Positions 33,163 to 43,300 of a stretch of 64,000 bases of DNA are shown piece by piece. The notes beneath the pieces are model-generated. The model was not told where the DNA came from. It saw nothing but the letters and a program-made list of their open reading frames with translations, and ran no database searches. Where the stretch lies: the NCBI GenBank assembly GCA_021083345.1, contig JAJGRE010000005.1, forward strand, positions 186,001 through 250,000. The letters are read 5' to 3'. Positions within the stretch are counted from its first letter, which is position 1; each line of letters opens with the position of its first letter. Position numbers and translations under genes: made by a program. Source of the DNA: Calditrichales bacterium MX18-03 (lineage in GTDB: Bacteria; Bacillota; Clostridia; Lutisporales; Lutisporaceae).

Positions 33163-33695
33163 AAAAATTGCTTGAAAGATATCGGTTTTTTCTGATTTTG
33201 GCTGCTGCAAACCTCGTTCTCTTGGTCATATCTCCGGCTATCGGGTGGAAAGCCTTAGGCCTTACAGGACAGAATGCACTGGAAATGCTGTCAGTCATAC
33301 CGCCGATTTTTATCCTCCTGGGTTTGCTGGATGTCTGGGTTGACCGGGAAATCATGATCAGATTGATGGGAGAAAAATCAGGGCTGACGGGAGCCGCCAT
33401 CGCATTCTTTTTGGGCTCGGCAGCCGCAGGTCCGCTGTATGCAGCCTTTCCGGTAGCGGGTGTCCTTTTGAAGAAAGGCAGCAAATTCTCCAATGTTCTG
33501 ATTTTCATCGGTGCCTGGTCAACGACCAAAATACCGATGCTCCTGTTTGAGACGACAGCGATGGGCTGGAAATTCATGCTGACCCGGTTCATGATCAACC
33601 TTCCGGGGATTGCATTCATTGCTTTTGCAACAGAGAAAATGCTGAAGGATAAGGAAAAAGAAAGCATCTACAGTCATTCTGCAGCACTGAATTGA
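33159..33695 (+). CDS. Permease, second half of split ArsP/YraQ-like transporter
   Basis: Integral membrane protein (178 aa, about five helices), partner of the preceding gene. VIPPIFILLGLLDVWVDREIMIRLMGEKSG and AIAFFLGSAAAGPLYAAFPVAGVLLKKG are typical of the other PF03773 repeat. ATG 33159 overlaps the upstream stop (ATGA), implying coupled translation and equal stoichiometry. Last gene of the DUF134 operon. Confidence 0.8.
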   Translation: MKKLLERYRFFLILAAANLVLLVISPAIGWKALGLTGQNALEMLSVIPPIFILLGLLDVWVDREIMIRLMGEKSGLTGAAIAFFLGSAAAGPLYAAFPVAGVLLKKGSKFSNVLIFIGAWSTTKIPMLLFETTAMGWKFMLTRFMINLPGIAFIAFATEKMLKDKEKESIYSHSAALN

Positions 33696-33790
33696 TGGAA
33701 GAGAGAAAATGCCGCTGGTAAAATCATGTTATTCTGTTATAATCTAATTAGCAGGTATGCCAAAGAAAAGCATGGAGGGATCATCAAACG

Positions 33791-34141
33791 ATGAAAGAAA
33801 AAAGAAAATTCGACAGGCTCCCGCTGAAACTTGAGCTGACCATCTCTTCACTATTTAAGCAGGATTATGATTTGATTTCCGGCATCAACGAGAACATCGA
33901 GGTCAAGGACATTTCCAAGACAGGCGTAGGTTTTACTTGTGCCCATGCCCTGCCCCTCAACTACTACTTTGATGCAAAGATACAGCTTACGGAGGATAAG
34001 TTTTTCTATGCCGTGTTGAAGATCATCCGGATGGAAAAGACCGATGATGGATATTTTGTCGGATGCGAGTTTGTCGGCTTGGCGGACATTCTCAGCATGC
34101 GGTTGGATGCTTACGGCGACGAACTGAGAAACAATAAATAG
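33791..34141 (+). CDS. PilZ domain protein
   Basis: Single-domain cytosolic protein (116 aa), probable cyclic-di-GMP receptor. The two ligand motifs are present: RKFDR (RxxxR) near the N-terminus and DISKTGVGF (D/NxSxxG) at about residue 38. GGAGGGATC precedes ATG 33791. It lies before a soluble chemoreceptor and 12 kb from an HD-GYP-type gene, so motility or surface behaviour is a possible output. Confidence 0.87.
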   Translation: MKEKRKFDRLPLKLELTISSLFKQDYDLISGINENIEVKDISKTGVGFTCAHALPLNYYFDAKIQLTEDKFFYAVLKIIRMEKTDDGYFVGCEFVGLADILSMRLDAYGDELRNNK

Positions 34142-34154
34142 GGCTATGAGAACC

Positions 34155-34204
34155 AACACCAGGTAGGAGGGCAGTGATTGCAATCCAACCTGGTGTTTTT
34201 TTAG
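34155..34204 (+). terminator. Terminator after PilZ gene
   Basis: Perfect stem AACACCAGGT (34155-34164) / ACCTGGTGTT (34188-34197), then TTTTTT. Confidence 0.85.
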
Positions 34205-34269
34205 TTGCCGCGGATTGGACGGCAGGCTATTTAGGACTGGAGTATGATATTCGCTTTTCTTATTGTTAA

Positions 34270-34298
34270 TTGTTTACTAATTTGATAGTATATATATA
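34270..34298 (+). promoter_or_regulatory. Probable sigma-A promoter of chemoreceptor gene
   Basis: TTGTTT (34270-34275), 17 bp, TATATA (34293-34298), about 50 bases before the start codon. A sigma-D motility promoter was not evident. Confidence 0.5.
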
Positions 34299-34350
34299 CA
34301 GAAAACGACGGAATAACACAAAAATAGACAATTTTTACAAGGAGGGAAAG

Positions 34351-35739
34351 ATGTTAAAAGGTGTTTTTGGGGAGAAAAAAGTCAGGCAAGAGAACCCGGG
34401 ACAGGCAAAAACATGGGTCAACCAGTTGTTGACGCTGATCCAGGACATGACACAGGGGAAAAGAACATACGCAGGAAAAGATGCGTTGGGGGACGAAGAG
34501 GCATCTGAGGCATGGAATGCCATGGTGGATAGCATCATGGAGGAAAAAAGAAAGTGCGTACTTTCAGTGAACGGTATGTTGGGTTACATGACGGACATGA
34601 CCTATGTAAAGGATATGATCAGCCAGGTGAGGGCGCAGAATGAGGCTTTGCATACGATGGCAGCAAGCGGAGAGGAGATGAGCGCCTCCATAGACGATGT
34701 AGCCAACCGTACACAGAGTGTGGTTGCCTTGGCCCGTGACTCTGCAAATCGGGCACAGGACGGAAAAAAGAGCATGGAAGAGACCTTTGCATTTATTCAA
34801 AGCGCTTTTGAATCTGTCAGAAGCGTCAATCAGGATATGACCGGTCTCATGGAAAACATGAAGCAAATAGAAGAGATTGTTGATATAATCAAGGGGATTG
34901 CCGATCAGACCAACATGCTGGCGCTGAACGCGGCAATTGAAGCGGCCAGGGCAGGAGAACAGGGGAAGGGTTTTGCGGTGGTTGCCGGTGAAGTCAGAAA
35001 GCTGGCGGAGAATACAAAGGATTCTGTTGGCAGCATCCAGAGCAAAATCGGCAACTTGAAGGGCAGACTGACAGAAGCCTCCGGACATACCGACAAAACT
35101 GCCTCCAGTCTTGAAAAAGGGAAAAACCTGATAGATAACGTCATCGTTTCAAATAATGAGATTGTAAAGTCGATACAAAAGGTTAATGAGGAAATCCTCC
35201 AGATAGCGGCCAACACTCAGGAGCAGACGGCAGTTACAGAAGAGTTCGCGCAGAAAACCAGTGAGTCCTCGCTGGCAGCTGGCTATATCCTCACCCAGTG
35301 TGATGAAACCGGAGCCGGTATCTTCAAGCTGAGCCAGATCAATAACGAACTGAGACTGAGCATGTTGAGCAAAGGAGCAGGTTTGGCAGCGGCCGACATG
35401 CTGGATATCTGCAAAACAGACCACCTGATGTGGCGGTGGCGCGTCTACAACATGATTCTGGGCTATGACAAGATCGATGTCAACACCATCGGCACCCATC
35501 AGGAATGCAGGCTGGGCAAGTGGTACTATTCGGAGGGCAAGAGCCTTTTAGAGCACAATCACACCTTCAAGGCCATGGAGCAACCCCATATAGAGCTGCA
35601 CGAACTGGCAAAGGAAGCTGCCGTTGCTTATTCCAGGAACGATCTGGCGGCCGCAGAGAAAGCGCTGGAAATGATGAATACCTGTTCTAAAAAAGTGATT
35701 GAGGCTCTGGATGAATTGAAAAAGCATTTGGGCAAATAA
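34351..35739 (+). CDS. Soluble methyl-accepting chemotaxis protein with C-terminal CZB domain
   Basis: Cytoplasmic chemoreceptor (462 aa); no transmembrane helix or periplasmic domain is visible. The signalling tip is [41 protein letters not shown], with flanking methylation/adaptation helices. The C-terminal part (about 355-455) is a chemoreceptor zinc-binding domain: [28 protein letters not shown] and [12 protein letters not shown] give the 3-His/1-Cys zinc ligands. CZB domains sense zinc or hypochlorous acid. AAGGAGGG precedes ATG 34351. No che genes are in the window. Confidence 0.92.
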   Translation: MLKGVFGEKKVRQENPGQAKTWVNQLLTLIQDMTQGKRTYAGKDALGDEEASEAWNAMVDSIMEEKRKCVLSVNGMLGYMTDMTYVKDMISQVRAQNEALHTMAASGEEMSASIDDVANRTQSVVALARDSANRAQDGKKSMEETFAFIQSAFESVRSVNQDMTGLMENMKQIEEIVDIIKGIADQTNMLALNAAIEAARAGEQGKGFAVVAGEVRKLAENTKDSVGSIQSKIGNLKGRLTEASGHTDKTASSLEKGKNLIDNVIVSNNEIVKSIQKVNEEILQIAANTQEQTAVTEEFAQKTSESSLAAGYILTQCDETGAGIFKLSQINNELRLSMLSKGAGLAAADMLDICKTDHLMWRWRVYNMILGYDKIDVNTIGTHQECRLGKWYYSEGKSLLEHNHTFKAMEQPHIELHELAKEAAVAYSRNDLAAAEKALEMMNTCSKKVIEALDELKKHLGK

Positions 35740-35756
35740 ACTGCATGTTAAAAGCA

Positions 35757-35793
35757 AAATCCCGAACCATCTTAAAATGGTCTGGGATTTTTT
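35757..35793. terminator. Bidirectional terminator
   Basis: AAAATCCCGAACCAT (35757-35770) pairs with ATGGTCTGGGATTTT (from 35777), one mismatch, between the chemoreceptor and the convergent WG-repeat gene. Confidence 0.8.
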
Positions 35794-35798
35794 ATTCT

Positions 35799-37865
35799 TC
35801 AATGGAAAGCCTTCCAGAATGCCCCTGCGGTATAGATAATGGGTATGATTTCCGCATAGGTGATGCGGAAGGTTGGGAAGCCGGCAGCATAAGGCGCGAT
35901 TTCATAAGGCTCGAAGTAAATGTAAAGGGCATCCTCCTTTACATAGAAGGGCTGATCCGGCTTTATCCCTTTATAGGCATCCGGGAATACATACGAATAC
36001 TCGGGAATGTTTTTTATCTGCGTGCCTATAATGTCGCTCAGCACTTTCACATAGTTGCTGCCGGGCTTGAATAGATCCTTCAACCGGTAGAAGCTGCCGT
36101 TTGCCAGGTCAATATGGGGATAAATCTCCGTCGGCATACCGTGAGCAGCGCCAAAGGGAAAGTTGTAGCCGGAAAGCTGCAGCACCAGCAAGTCCTTTTT
36201 GAAGAATTCCACCGAGAAGTCTCCGGTATAGCTGTAATCAAGCTGTGCACTGCTTTCTACCGGTTTTACCTTCGACAGCTTTTTCAACTTGTTGTTAACG
36301 CTTTTTTGTGCTGAGCTGTTTTTCATTCCCGATACTTCAGGGTAATAGACCAGATAATCCATATTGGGTTTGTATTTCCCTTCAATCACTTTGTATTGGT
36401 TAGCTAGGGGGATGATATAGTTGGGGTGCCACACCACCTTGCCGGTACGATCCATGTAATAGGTCCGCATATCAATATTGGCTCTGATCAAGTCCCTTGT
36501 AAAGGACAAGGTACCGCTGCCGCTGACGACGGGCAGCAGCTTTGCAATTTTTCCGCTCTGATCTATGAAAAAAGTCTTCTTTTCAGTGGCGGCTGAGGCA
36601 TAGCCTTCCGAATAGTCGTTGACCTCCGTATAAATGAAGTCTGTAAGGAGTGCACCGTTGACGATGTCTGCAATGGCGTATTTAGAGCCCAGATAAGGTC
36701 TTTGCGGGTCCAAAGCCTTTCCAACTGCGGCCCGGTTCTCACCCAGCCTGTTGATGTAATTGTACTGGGTAGGTATGATGAAATTGCCTTTTGGATCGAT
36801 TAACCCATACTGGTTGTCGATGCCTTCGGAGAGGTTTACTTCGGCCCTTGCCTGGTCGAAAGGCAGTGCCATTGCATATTTTGGCGGCAGCACCACATTT
36901 CCGACGATATCGATATATCCATATTTACTGTTGAAATCCTGCTGGAAAGGCAAAAGTCCGTCACCGAGGTTGCCTACGGTACCATAATGATAGGTGTGCA
37001 GCACTTCACCATTGAGCCCGATCAGCGCGAATTGATTTTCCTTGAGCTTGACGACTGCTCTTCCGGCTATGAAGTTATTGGCTGACTCGTACTGCAGCGG
37101 GATGACCGCTTTACCTTGACGGTCCAGGTAGCCATAAAGGTAATTTCCCTGAGCATCGGTGTCGGCATACAAGGCCCGGCCTTCCTGATAATTACCGATA
37201 AAGCTGTATGCTCTGGGCGTGATAACGGTTCCGGATTGGTCAATGACCTTGAACCCGGCATCATCTATAACGGCAGCACGTCCCTCGTAGAATGGCAGAA
37301 TGCTGCTGTATACCGGCGGGACAACAAATCTGCCGGACCGGTCAATGAGACCGGTACCTTCGGGCTTTCCCACAATGGCAAGCCCGTTATCCTGAAAATC
37401 CATGGCGCTGTCATATTGCGGCTGGATGACAAAACGGCCCTGGTTGTCAAGGTATCCCCACTTGGCACCTTCTGAAGTCCTCTGTGCAGCAGGATAAAGC
37501 GGCACTGCCCCGCCTACTTTCACCAGTCTATCATCTTCTTCCCCAAGTATGTTTGCAAAGCTCTCACCTGTCCATTCCAGTATCTCAAGTCTGGACCCCA
37601 GGTCGTCATCCTGCCAGCCAATGACCAAGTGGCGTTTGTCCATTCGGGAAATCCTTGCCGCTTTCAGGTAATGGATGCGGCCGCCCTTGCCTTTGATATG
37701 GGCTATAGGCTGCCATATGCCATAAAAGCTTTTCAGTATGACAAGGCCGGTTTTCCCGTTTCTTATGTAGGCTGCAGCCATTTCCGGAACACCGTCGCCG
37801 TCCAGGTCCGCCAGCACGACAGGCAGCCTTTTGCAGGGTGATTCCGGTCCAATTGCACTCTTCAC
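35799..37865 (-). CDS. WG-repeat protein with C-terminal DUF3298-like domain
   Basis: Large repeat protein (688 aa). The N-terminus has an FG-GAP/VCBS-like segment with a calcium-loop motif DLDGDGVPEM. Residues ~130-470 contain about eight to ten WG repeats, visible as recurring GYLDxxGxxVIPxxY, GLIDxxGxFVVPPVY and GYIDIVGNVVLPPKY units. The last ~200 residues resemble the DUF3298/RsiV-type domain (GAAHGMPTEIYPHIDLANGSFYRLKDLF). No signal peptide is visible, unusual because DUF3298 proteins are often exported. GTG 37865 has AAGGAAGGGA upstream. Divergent from the nuoE-like gene. Function unknown; protein binding is likely. Confidence 0.85.
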   Translation of the reverse strand: MKSAIGPESPCKRLPVVLADLDGDGVPEMAAAYIRNGKTGLVILKSFYGIWQPIAHIKGKGGRIHYLKAARISRMDKRHLVIGWQDDDLGSRLEILEWTGESFANILGEEDDRLVKVGGAVPLYPAAQRTSEGAKWGYLDNQGRFVIQPQYDSAMDFQDNGLAIVGKPEGTGLIDRSGRFVVPPVYSSILPFYEGRAAVIDDAGFKVIDQSGTVITPRAYSFIGNYQEGRALYADTDAQGNYLYGYLDRQGKAVIPLQYESANNFIAGRAVVKLKENQFALIGLNGEVLHTYHYGTVGNLGDGLLPFQQDFNSKYGYIDIVGNVVLPPKYAMALPFDQARAEVNLSEGIDNQYGLIDPKGNFIIPTQYNYINRLGENRAAVGKALDPQRPYLGSKYAIADIVNGALLTDFIYTEVNDYSEGYASAATEKKTFFIDQSGKIAKLLPVVSGSGTLSFTRDLIRANIDMRTYYMDRTGKVVWHPNYIIPLANQYKVIEGKYKPNMDYLVYYPEVSGMKNSSAQKSVNNKLKKLSKVKPVESSAQLDYSYTGDFSVEFFKKDLLVLQLSGYNFPFGAAHGMPTEIYPHIDLANGSFYRLKDLFKPGSNYVKVLSDIIGTQIKNIPEYSYVFPDAYKGIKPDQPFYVKEDALYIYFEPYEIAPYAAGFPTFRITYAEIIPIIYTAGAFWKAFH

Positions 37866-37954
37866 GAGTATCCCTTCCTTTTTTTGCTCTTATAGTCATT
37901 ATACGCAGCGCCTGCTTAAGCGTTACCGTTCCGTGCGCTTATAAAAAAACAGTA

Positions 37955-37985
37955 GATAATCATTAAAAATAGATAATGATGATTA
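37955..37985 (+). promoter_or_regulatory. Fur-like AT-rich dyads
   Basis: GATAATCATTA (37955-37965) and GATAATGATGATTA (37972-37985) resemble the GATAATGATAATCATTATC Fur box in part, between the divergent WG-repeat and nuoE-like genes. The match is incomplete and the region is AT-rich, so confidence is low. Confidence 0.35.
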
Positions 37986-37999
37986 ATGTAGAATCAAAA

Positions 38000-38017
38000 T
38001 TGTTTGATATATAACAA
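38000..38017 (+). promoter_or_regulatory. Rex-like operator before the NuoEFG-like operon
   Basis: TTGTT-TGATATAT-AACAA is an 18-bp near-palindrome matching the outer halves of the clostridial Rex site TTGTTAANNNNTTAACAA, about 90 bp before the first gene. Rex senses the NADH/NAD ratio, fitting control of an NADH-linked complex. Inner positions AA/TT are not matched. Confidence 0.55.
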
Positions 38018-38107
38018 ATAAAACAGAATCGACACATTGTGCTATACTAATGAATATAATGGATGCTGTATGCCCAAGACAATCACTTAATACGGAGGGA
38101 TGCATGG

Positions 38108-38620
38108 ATGAACTGTTGTAATGGATGTCACAATCAAGGCTATGAAAAATTGAATCCTGTTTTTGAAAAATACAGGAACAAGCCGGGAAGCCTGATCAGC
38201 GTGCTTCAGGAAGCACAAGAGCTGTACGGTTATCTCTCAATGGAGCTGATGGACTACATCGCTGAGAATATAGGCGTCAAGCCTGCAAAGGTTCATGGGG
38301 TTGCTACGTTTTATACGCAATTCAGACTCAAGCCTGTAGGCAAATACCTGATTCTCTTATGCCAGGGAACAGCCTGTCATGTCAACGGCGCAGATGCGGT
38401 GAAGGAAGCCATCACCGAAGAGCTGAGTATTGAAGAGGGTGAAACCACATCGGACAACCTCTTCACTTTGAATAATGTTGCCTGTCTCGGCTGTTGCAGC
38501 TTATCGCCCGTCATGATGATCAACGGCGAGACCTTTGGGAAGCTGACGCCAGCCAAAACAAAAGAAATTTTGCGGGAATTCAAGGCAAGAGAAAGCAAGA
38601 GCGCGGAGGTGACGGCATGA
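38108..38620 (+). CDS. NuoE/HydC-like thioredoxin-fold [2Fe-2S] subunit
   Basis: Small iron-sulfur subunit (170 aa) of a soluble NADH-linked complex. The 24-kDa complex-I-type fold is shown by KPGSLISVLQEAQELYGYL, VHGVATFYTQF and four cluster Cys in CQGTACHVNG and CLGCCSLSP. ATG 38108 has GGAGGG upstream. The next gene (NuoF-like) overlaps its stop by 4 bases. In HydABC, NADH-dependent formate dehydrogenases and Sporomusa-type Nfn complexes the equivalent subunit passes electrons to or from the FMN subunit. Confidence 0.93.
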   Translation: MNCCNGCHNQGYEKLNPVFEKYRNKPGSLISVLQEAQELYGYLSMELMDYIAENIGVKPAKVHGVATFYTQFRLKPVGKYLILLCQGTACHVNGADAVKEAITEELSIEEGETTSDNLFTLNNVACLGCCSLSPVMMINGETFGKLTPAKTKEILREFKARESKSAEVTA

Positions 38621-40374
38621 TGAGACTGATCGTGGGGCAGGGCAGCTGTGGAAATGCTGCCGGTGCCAACAAGGTATACGCAGCAGCCGATCAATTGATC
38701 AAGCAGCAGGGACTGGATATCCGGCTGGAGTCCACCGGCTGCGTCGGCATGTGCTACCTGGAACCCATCGTGGAGGTTATCAATGAAGCCGGTGAAAGAA
38801 GCACCTTTGTCAGGGTGACGGAAGCATCGGTTGTCGATATTATCAATAATTACACTGGAGATAAGGCGGCTTTGGACGGCTTGAGCATTCCGCAGGAGGA
38901 CAAGAGCATACTGGACAAGCAGACCAGGATTGCACTCCGAAACTGCGGCAATATCAACCCCGAGGATATAGAGCAGTATATAGCGGGCGGCGGATATGCA
39001 GCCATAGAGAAATGCCTGCGCCACATGACACCGCAGCAGGTTATCGATGAGCTGAAAGTATCCAGCCTGAGAGGAAGGGGCGGAGCAGGCTTCCCCACCT
39101 GGTTCAAGTGGGATGCGGCCCGCAAGTCCCAGAGCAATGTGAAATACATGGTCTGTAATGCAGACGAGGGAGACCCGGGTGCATTTATGGACAGAAGTAT
39201 ACTGGAAGGCGACCCCCACAGCGTGCTGGAAGGCATGATGATAGGCGCATACGCCATCGGCGCAAAAGAAGGGGTTATCTATGTCAGAGCGGAATATCCC
39301 CTTGCCATCGTAAGGCTGAATATAGCCATCGAGCAGGCAAGACAGAAGGGCTTTCTCGGTAAGGACATCTTCGGAGGGACAGGCTTTGACTTTGATATCC
39401 GTATCAAGGCAGGGGCGGGCGCTTTCGTGTGCGGAGAAGAAACGGCACTGATCGCTTCCCTGGAGGGAGAACGGGGCATGCCCAGGCTGAAGCCGCCGTT
39501 CCCGGCGCAGAAGGGCTATTGGCAGCAGCCCACCAATATCAACAACGTTGAAACCTTTGCCAATATTCCGTGGATCCTGGATAAAGGCGGCGATCAATAT
39601 GCTGCCATTGGCACGGAGAAGAGCAAGGGAACCAAGGTTTTTGCCTTGACCGGCAAAATTAAAAAAGGCGGTTTGGTTGAAGTCCCCATGGGCATCAGCC
39701 TGAGAGAGATTATTTTTGGCATCGGAAACGGCATCGTCGGAGACAAGCAGTTCAAAGCGGTGCAAATGGGCGGTCCTTCCGGCGGATGTATTCCGGCACA
39801 ACTCCTGGACACGCCGGTGGATTATGAATCCATCACCAAGACAGGTGCCATCATGGGCTCCGGCGGGATGGTCGTTATGGATGAAACCACCTGTATGGTG
39901 GATATGGCCCGGTACTTCCTCGATTTTACGCAGAAGGAGTCCTGCGGCAAGTGCATTCACTGCCGGTTGGGCACCAAGCGGATGCTGGAGATACTGACAA
40001 GGATCTGCGAAGGCAAAGGCAAGGATGGTGACATCGCACTGCTGGAGGATCTGGCCAATAAGATCAAGGAAGGCTCCTTGTGCGGTCTCGGCATGACGGC
40101 GCCGAATCCGGTCCTCAGTACCCTGCGGTACTTCCGTGATGAATATGAACAGCATATCCATCATAAAAAATGTCCTTCGAAGCAGTGCAAGAGCCTGCTG
40201 CGGTATGAGATCCTCAAGGATGCCTGCACCGGCTGTACGCTTTGTGCAAGGAAATGCCCCGTAGGCGCCATTGCCGGCGAACGCAAGGCAGTCCATACCA
40301 TCGATCAGGAAAAATGCATCAAGTGCGGAAAGTGCTTTGACGTATGCAATTTCAGCGCCGTAACGGTAGATTAG
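38617..40374 (+). CDS. NuoF/HydB-like NAD(H)- and FMN-binding subunit
   Basis: Flavin subunit (585 aa). Order: N-terminal thioredoxin-like [2Fe-2S] domain (CGNAAGANKVY with STGCVGMCYLEP), the 51-kDa core with SSLRGRGGAGFPTWFKW and CNADEGDPGAFMDRSILEG for FMN/NADH binding and GAGAFVCGEETAL, the SLBB domain, the NuoF 4Fe-4S site ESCGKCIHCRLG, and a C-terminal 2x4Fe-4S ferredoxin domain (CTGCTLCARKCPVGAI and CIKCGKCFDVC). This fused layout is that of electron-bifurcating HydB-type subunits rather than respiratory NuoF. ATG 38617 overlaps the upstream gene; AGGTGA precedes it. Confidence 0.94.
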   Translation: MMRLIVGQGSCGNAAGANKVYAAADQLIKQQGLDIRLESTGCVGMCYLEPIVEVINEAGERSTFVRVTEASVVDIINNYTGDKAALDGLSIPQEDKSILDKQTRIALRNCGNINPEDIEQYIAGGGYAAIEKCLRHMTPQQVIDELKVSSLRGRGGAGFPTWFKWDAARKSQSNVKYMVCNADEGDPGAFMDRSILEGDPHSVLEGMMIGAYAIGAKEGVIYVRAEYPLAIVRLNIAIEQARQKGFLGKDIFGGTGFDFDIRIKAGAGAFVCGEETALIASLEGERGMPRLKPPFPAQKGYWQQPTNINNVETFANIPWILDKGGDQYAAIGTEKSKGTKVFALTGKIKKGGLVEVPMGISLREIIFGIGNGIVGDKQFKAVQMGGPSGGCIPAQLLDTPVDYESITKTGAIMGSGGMVVMDETTCMVDMARYFLDFTQKESCGKCIHCRLGTKRMLEILTRICEGKGKDGDIALLEDLANKIKEGSLCGLGMTAPNPVLSTLRYFRDEYEQHIHHKKCPSKQCKSLLRYEILKDACTGCTLCARKCPVGAIAGERKAVHTIDQEKCIKCGKCFDVCNFSAVTVD

Positions 40375-40394
40375 GGGGATAGGAGGAAATGCTT

Positions 40395-43300
40395 GTGGCA
40401 CAATTAAGATTGAATATAAATGGCAAGGAAGTGACCGGAGTAAAGGGGCAAACCATACTCCAGGTAGCACAGGAAAACGGGATCCACATCCCGACGCTCT
40501 GCTATGATGAAAGAGTTCAGATTTATGGCTCCTGCGGATTATGCGTTGTGGAGGTGGAAGGTATCCCGAAGCTGCTCAGGTCCTGCGCAACGGAAATAAG
40601 CGACGGGATGATCATCAAAACAGATACCGGCAAGCTGCGGGAATCCAGAAAGGTTGCTTTGGAGCTGCTGCTTTCCGACCATGTAGGCGACTGCCGCCCG
40701 CCGTGTGTACTGGCTTGTCCGGGCAACACCGACTGTCAGGGCTATGTAGGCCTTATTGCCAATGAGGAATACGATCAGGCACTTCAGCTGATCAAGGAAC
40801 AGCTGCCCTTACCGGCCAGCATCGGCAGAGTATGCCCCCATCCCTGTGAGGAGGCCTGCAGAAGGCAGCTGGTGGAGGAACCTGTTTCCATCGCCTTCCT
40901 GAAAAGCTTTGTAGCAGATATCGATTTGAAGCAGCCGGAGGCGTTCATTCCAGAACTGAAGCAGCCAACGGGTAAAAAAGTAGCCATTGTGGGCGGCGGA
41001 CCGGGCGGATTGACCTGCGCATACTACCTGGCTGTAGAAGGCCATAGTGCTGTGATCTATGATGCAATGCCCCAGATGGGCGGCATGTTGCGTTATGGAA
41101 TACCCCAGTACCGACTGCCTAAGGAAGTCTTGGACAAGGAAATCGGCATTATTGAAAAAATGGGCGTCAAGCTGATCAATAACGTGAGAATAGGTAAAGA
41201 TATAACCTTGGAGCACCTGAGAGAGCAATATGACGCGGTCTATGTGGCCATCGGTGCATGGAGCAGCGCCAAAATGGGCTGCAAGGGCGAGGATATGAAG
41301 GGTGTTATCGGCGGCATCGATTTTCTCAGGATGGTTGCACTGAATGAGCGGATCGAGCTGGGAAGCAGGGTCGCTATCGTGGGCGGCGGAAACACGGCAA
41401 TGGATGCCTGCAGGACGGCAGTCCGGCTGGGTGCAAAGGAAGTGTACCTGCTGTACCGCAGAACGGAAGAGGAGATGCCTGCTGAGGAGATCGAAATCAA
41501 GGAAGCCAAGGAAGAAGGCGTCATATTCAAGTTCCTGGTAAGCCCTATGGAAATCATTGAAGCGAACGGAAGCGCATCAGCTGTCCGGCTTCAGAAGATG
41601 CAGATGGGTGCACCGGATAAAAGCGGCAGAAGGTCTCCCGTACCGATAGAGGGAGCGGAGGAAATACTGGAAATTGACACCGTCATTTCCGCCATCGGCC
41701 AGGCAACGGATGCAAGTGGACTGGAAGAACTGGCATTGACGAAAAAGGGAACCATCAGTGCAGATGAAAATACCTTCAGCACCAGCATTCCCGGCGTATT
41801 CGCAGGTGGAGACGGCATCAACAAGGGTGCAAGCATCGCTATCCAGGCAATTGGCGACAGCAAAAAGGCTGCCGATACGATTTGCAGCTACCTGGAGGGA
41901 CAGATGATTCCGTACAAAGCGCCGTTCTATGTGGAGCGCAAGGATCTGACTGAGGAAAGCTTTGCAGACAAGCCCAAGCAGGCCAGGGCGCATATGCCTC
42001 ATATGAAACCCGAACAACGTTGCGGCAGCTTCGAAGAGGTCAACTTCGGCTTCAGCAGAGAGGAAGCTGTAAAGGAAGCGAAGCGCTGTCTTGAATGCGG
42101 CTGCCACGATGTATTTGAATGCAGGCTCCTTGAGCTGGCTAACCAATATGCAGTTGAGCCGCAGCGTCTTGAGGGCGAAGTACATCACAGGGATTTCGAG
42201 GACAACCATCCGTATCTGCTGAGGAATCCGGACAAGTGCATCCTATGCGGTCTCTGTGTTAGGGTCTGCGACGAAGTGATGGGCATATCGGCTTTAGGCT
42301 TGACGGAAAGAGGCTTTGACAGCATCGTAAAACCGGCTTTGAACAAACCGCTGAAGGAAACCGGCTGCATCTCCTGCGGTCAGTGCATCAGCGTTTGCCC
42401 CACCGGCGCACTGCAGGAAAGGCTGAACATCGAAAAATCCGTGCCGCTGAAGCTGGACAGCACCCAAACGGTCTGTTCCATGTGCAGCGTGGGCTGTAAG
42501 GTTGACTTGAATACAAAGGGCGACATGCTGGTACGTGCCGTACCGGTAAAAGGCAGCAAGACAGACAACGGTTTGCTTTGCGTCAAGGGCCGGTTCGGTT
42601 TCGATATAACGACAAAAGGCACAAGACTCAGGAAGCCGTTGATCAGGAAGAACGGCACGCTGACCGAAGTATCTATGGAAGAAGCGCTGCTGTACACCGT
42701 TAAGAAGGTACAAGGATTATCTTCGCGTTATGGCAGCGGCAGCATCGCCGTTACCGTATCCGACAGCTACACCAATGAGGCGCTTTTCCTGGCCAACAAG
42801 CTGGCAGCCGACGCAATCGGGACAGATAAGCTTTATTCCGTCAATGGTGTGCCGTCGGGCCTGAAAGCGGTGCTGGGCTTTGACGCCTCTGCCAACACGC
42901 TGGAAGAGCTTCAATCCACAGAAACCATCCTGCTGGTCGGGTCAGACATCATGCAGGAGCATACCATTGTAGGCTTGAAGCTGAAGGAAGCGATCAGGAA
43001 GGGCATCAGGCTAATCACCGTTAATCCGAAAGAAACGGATATGGATGAGTATGCATACCGGCGCTTTATGACAGAAGATTTCGGTTTGCTGAAAGAGATT
43101 GCAAAAGCGCTGTTGGATATGGGATGTGCGCCTAAGGGTAAAGTGGTCGGGTTTGAGGAATTGAAGGCATCCCTGGCAGGCATCGAAGCAGGAAGAGAAG
43201 CAAAGGAAATTGCCGAGCTTTACGGCAAGTCCAAAAAAGCCATGATCGTTTTTGCGCAGAACAACTTGACCGCAGAGGCTGCAAGCATGCTGGCCAACAT

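Noticed and set aside
37955-37985. Firm Fur-box assignment
   Set aside because: Only partial match in AT-rich DNA; kept as a low-confidence feature only.
38377-40470. 697-codon open frame on the minus strand
   Set aside because: It is fully antisense to the well-supported NuoF-like gene, has no recognisable domain, and arises from the codon bias of that GC-rich gene.
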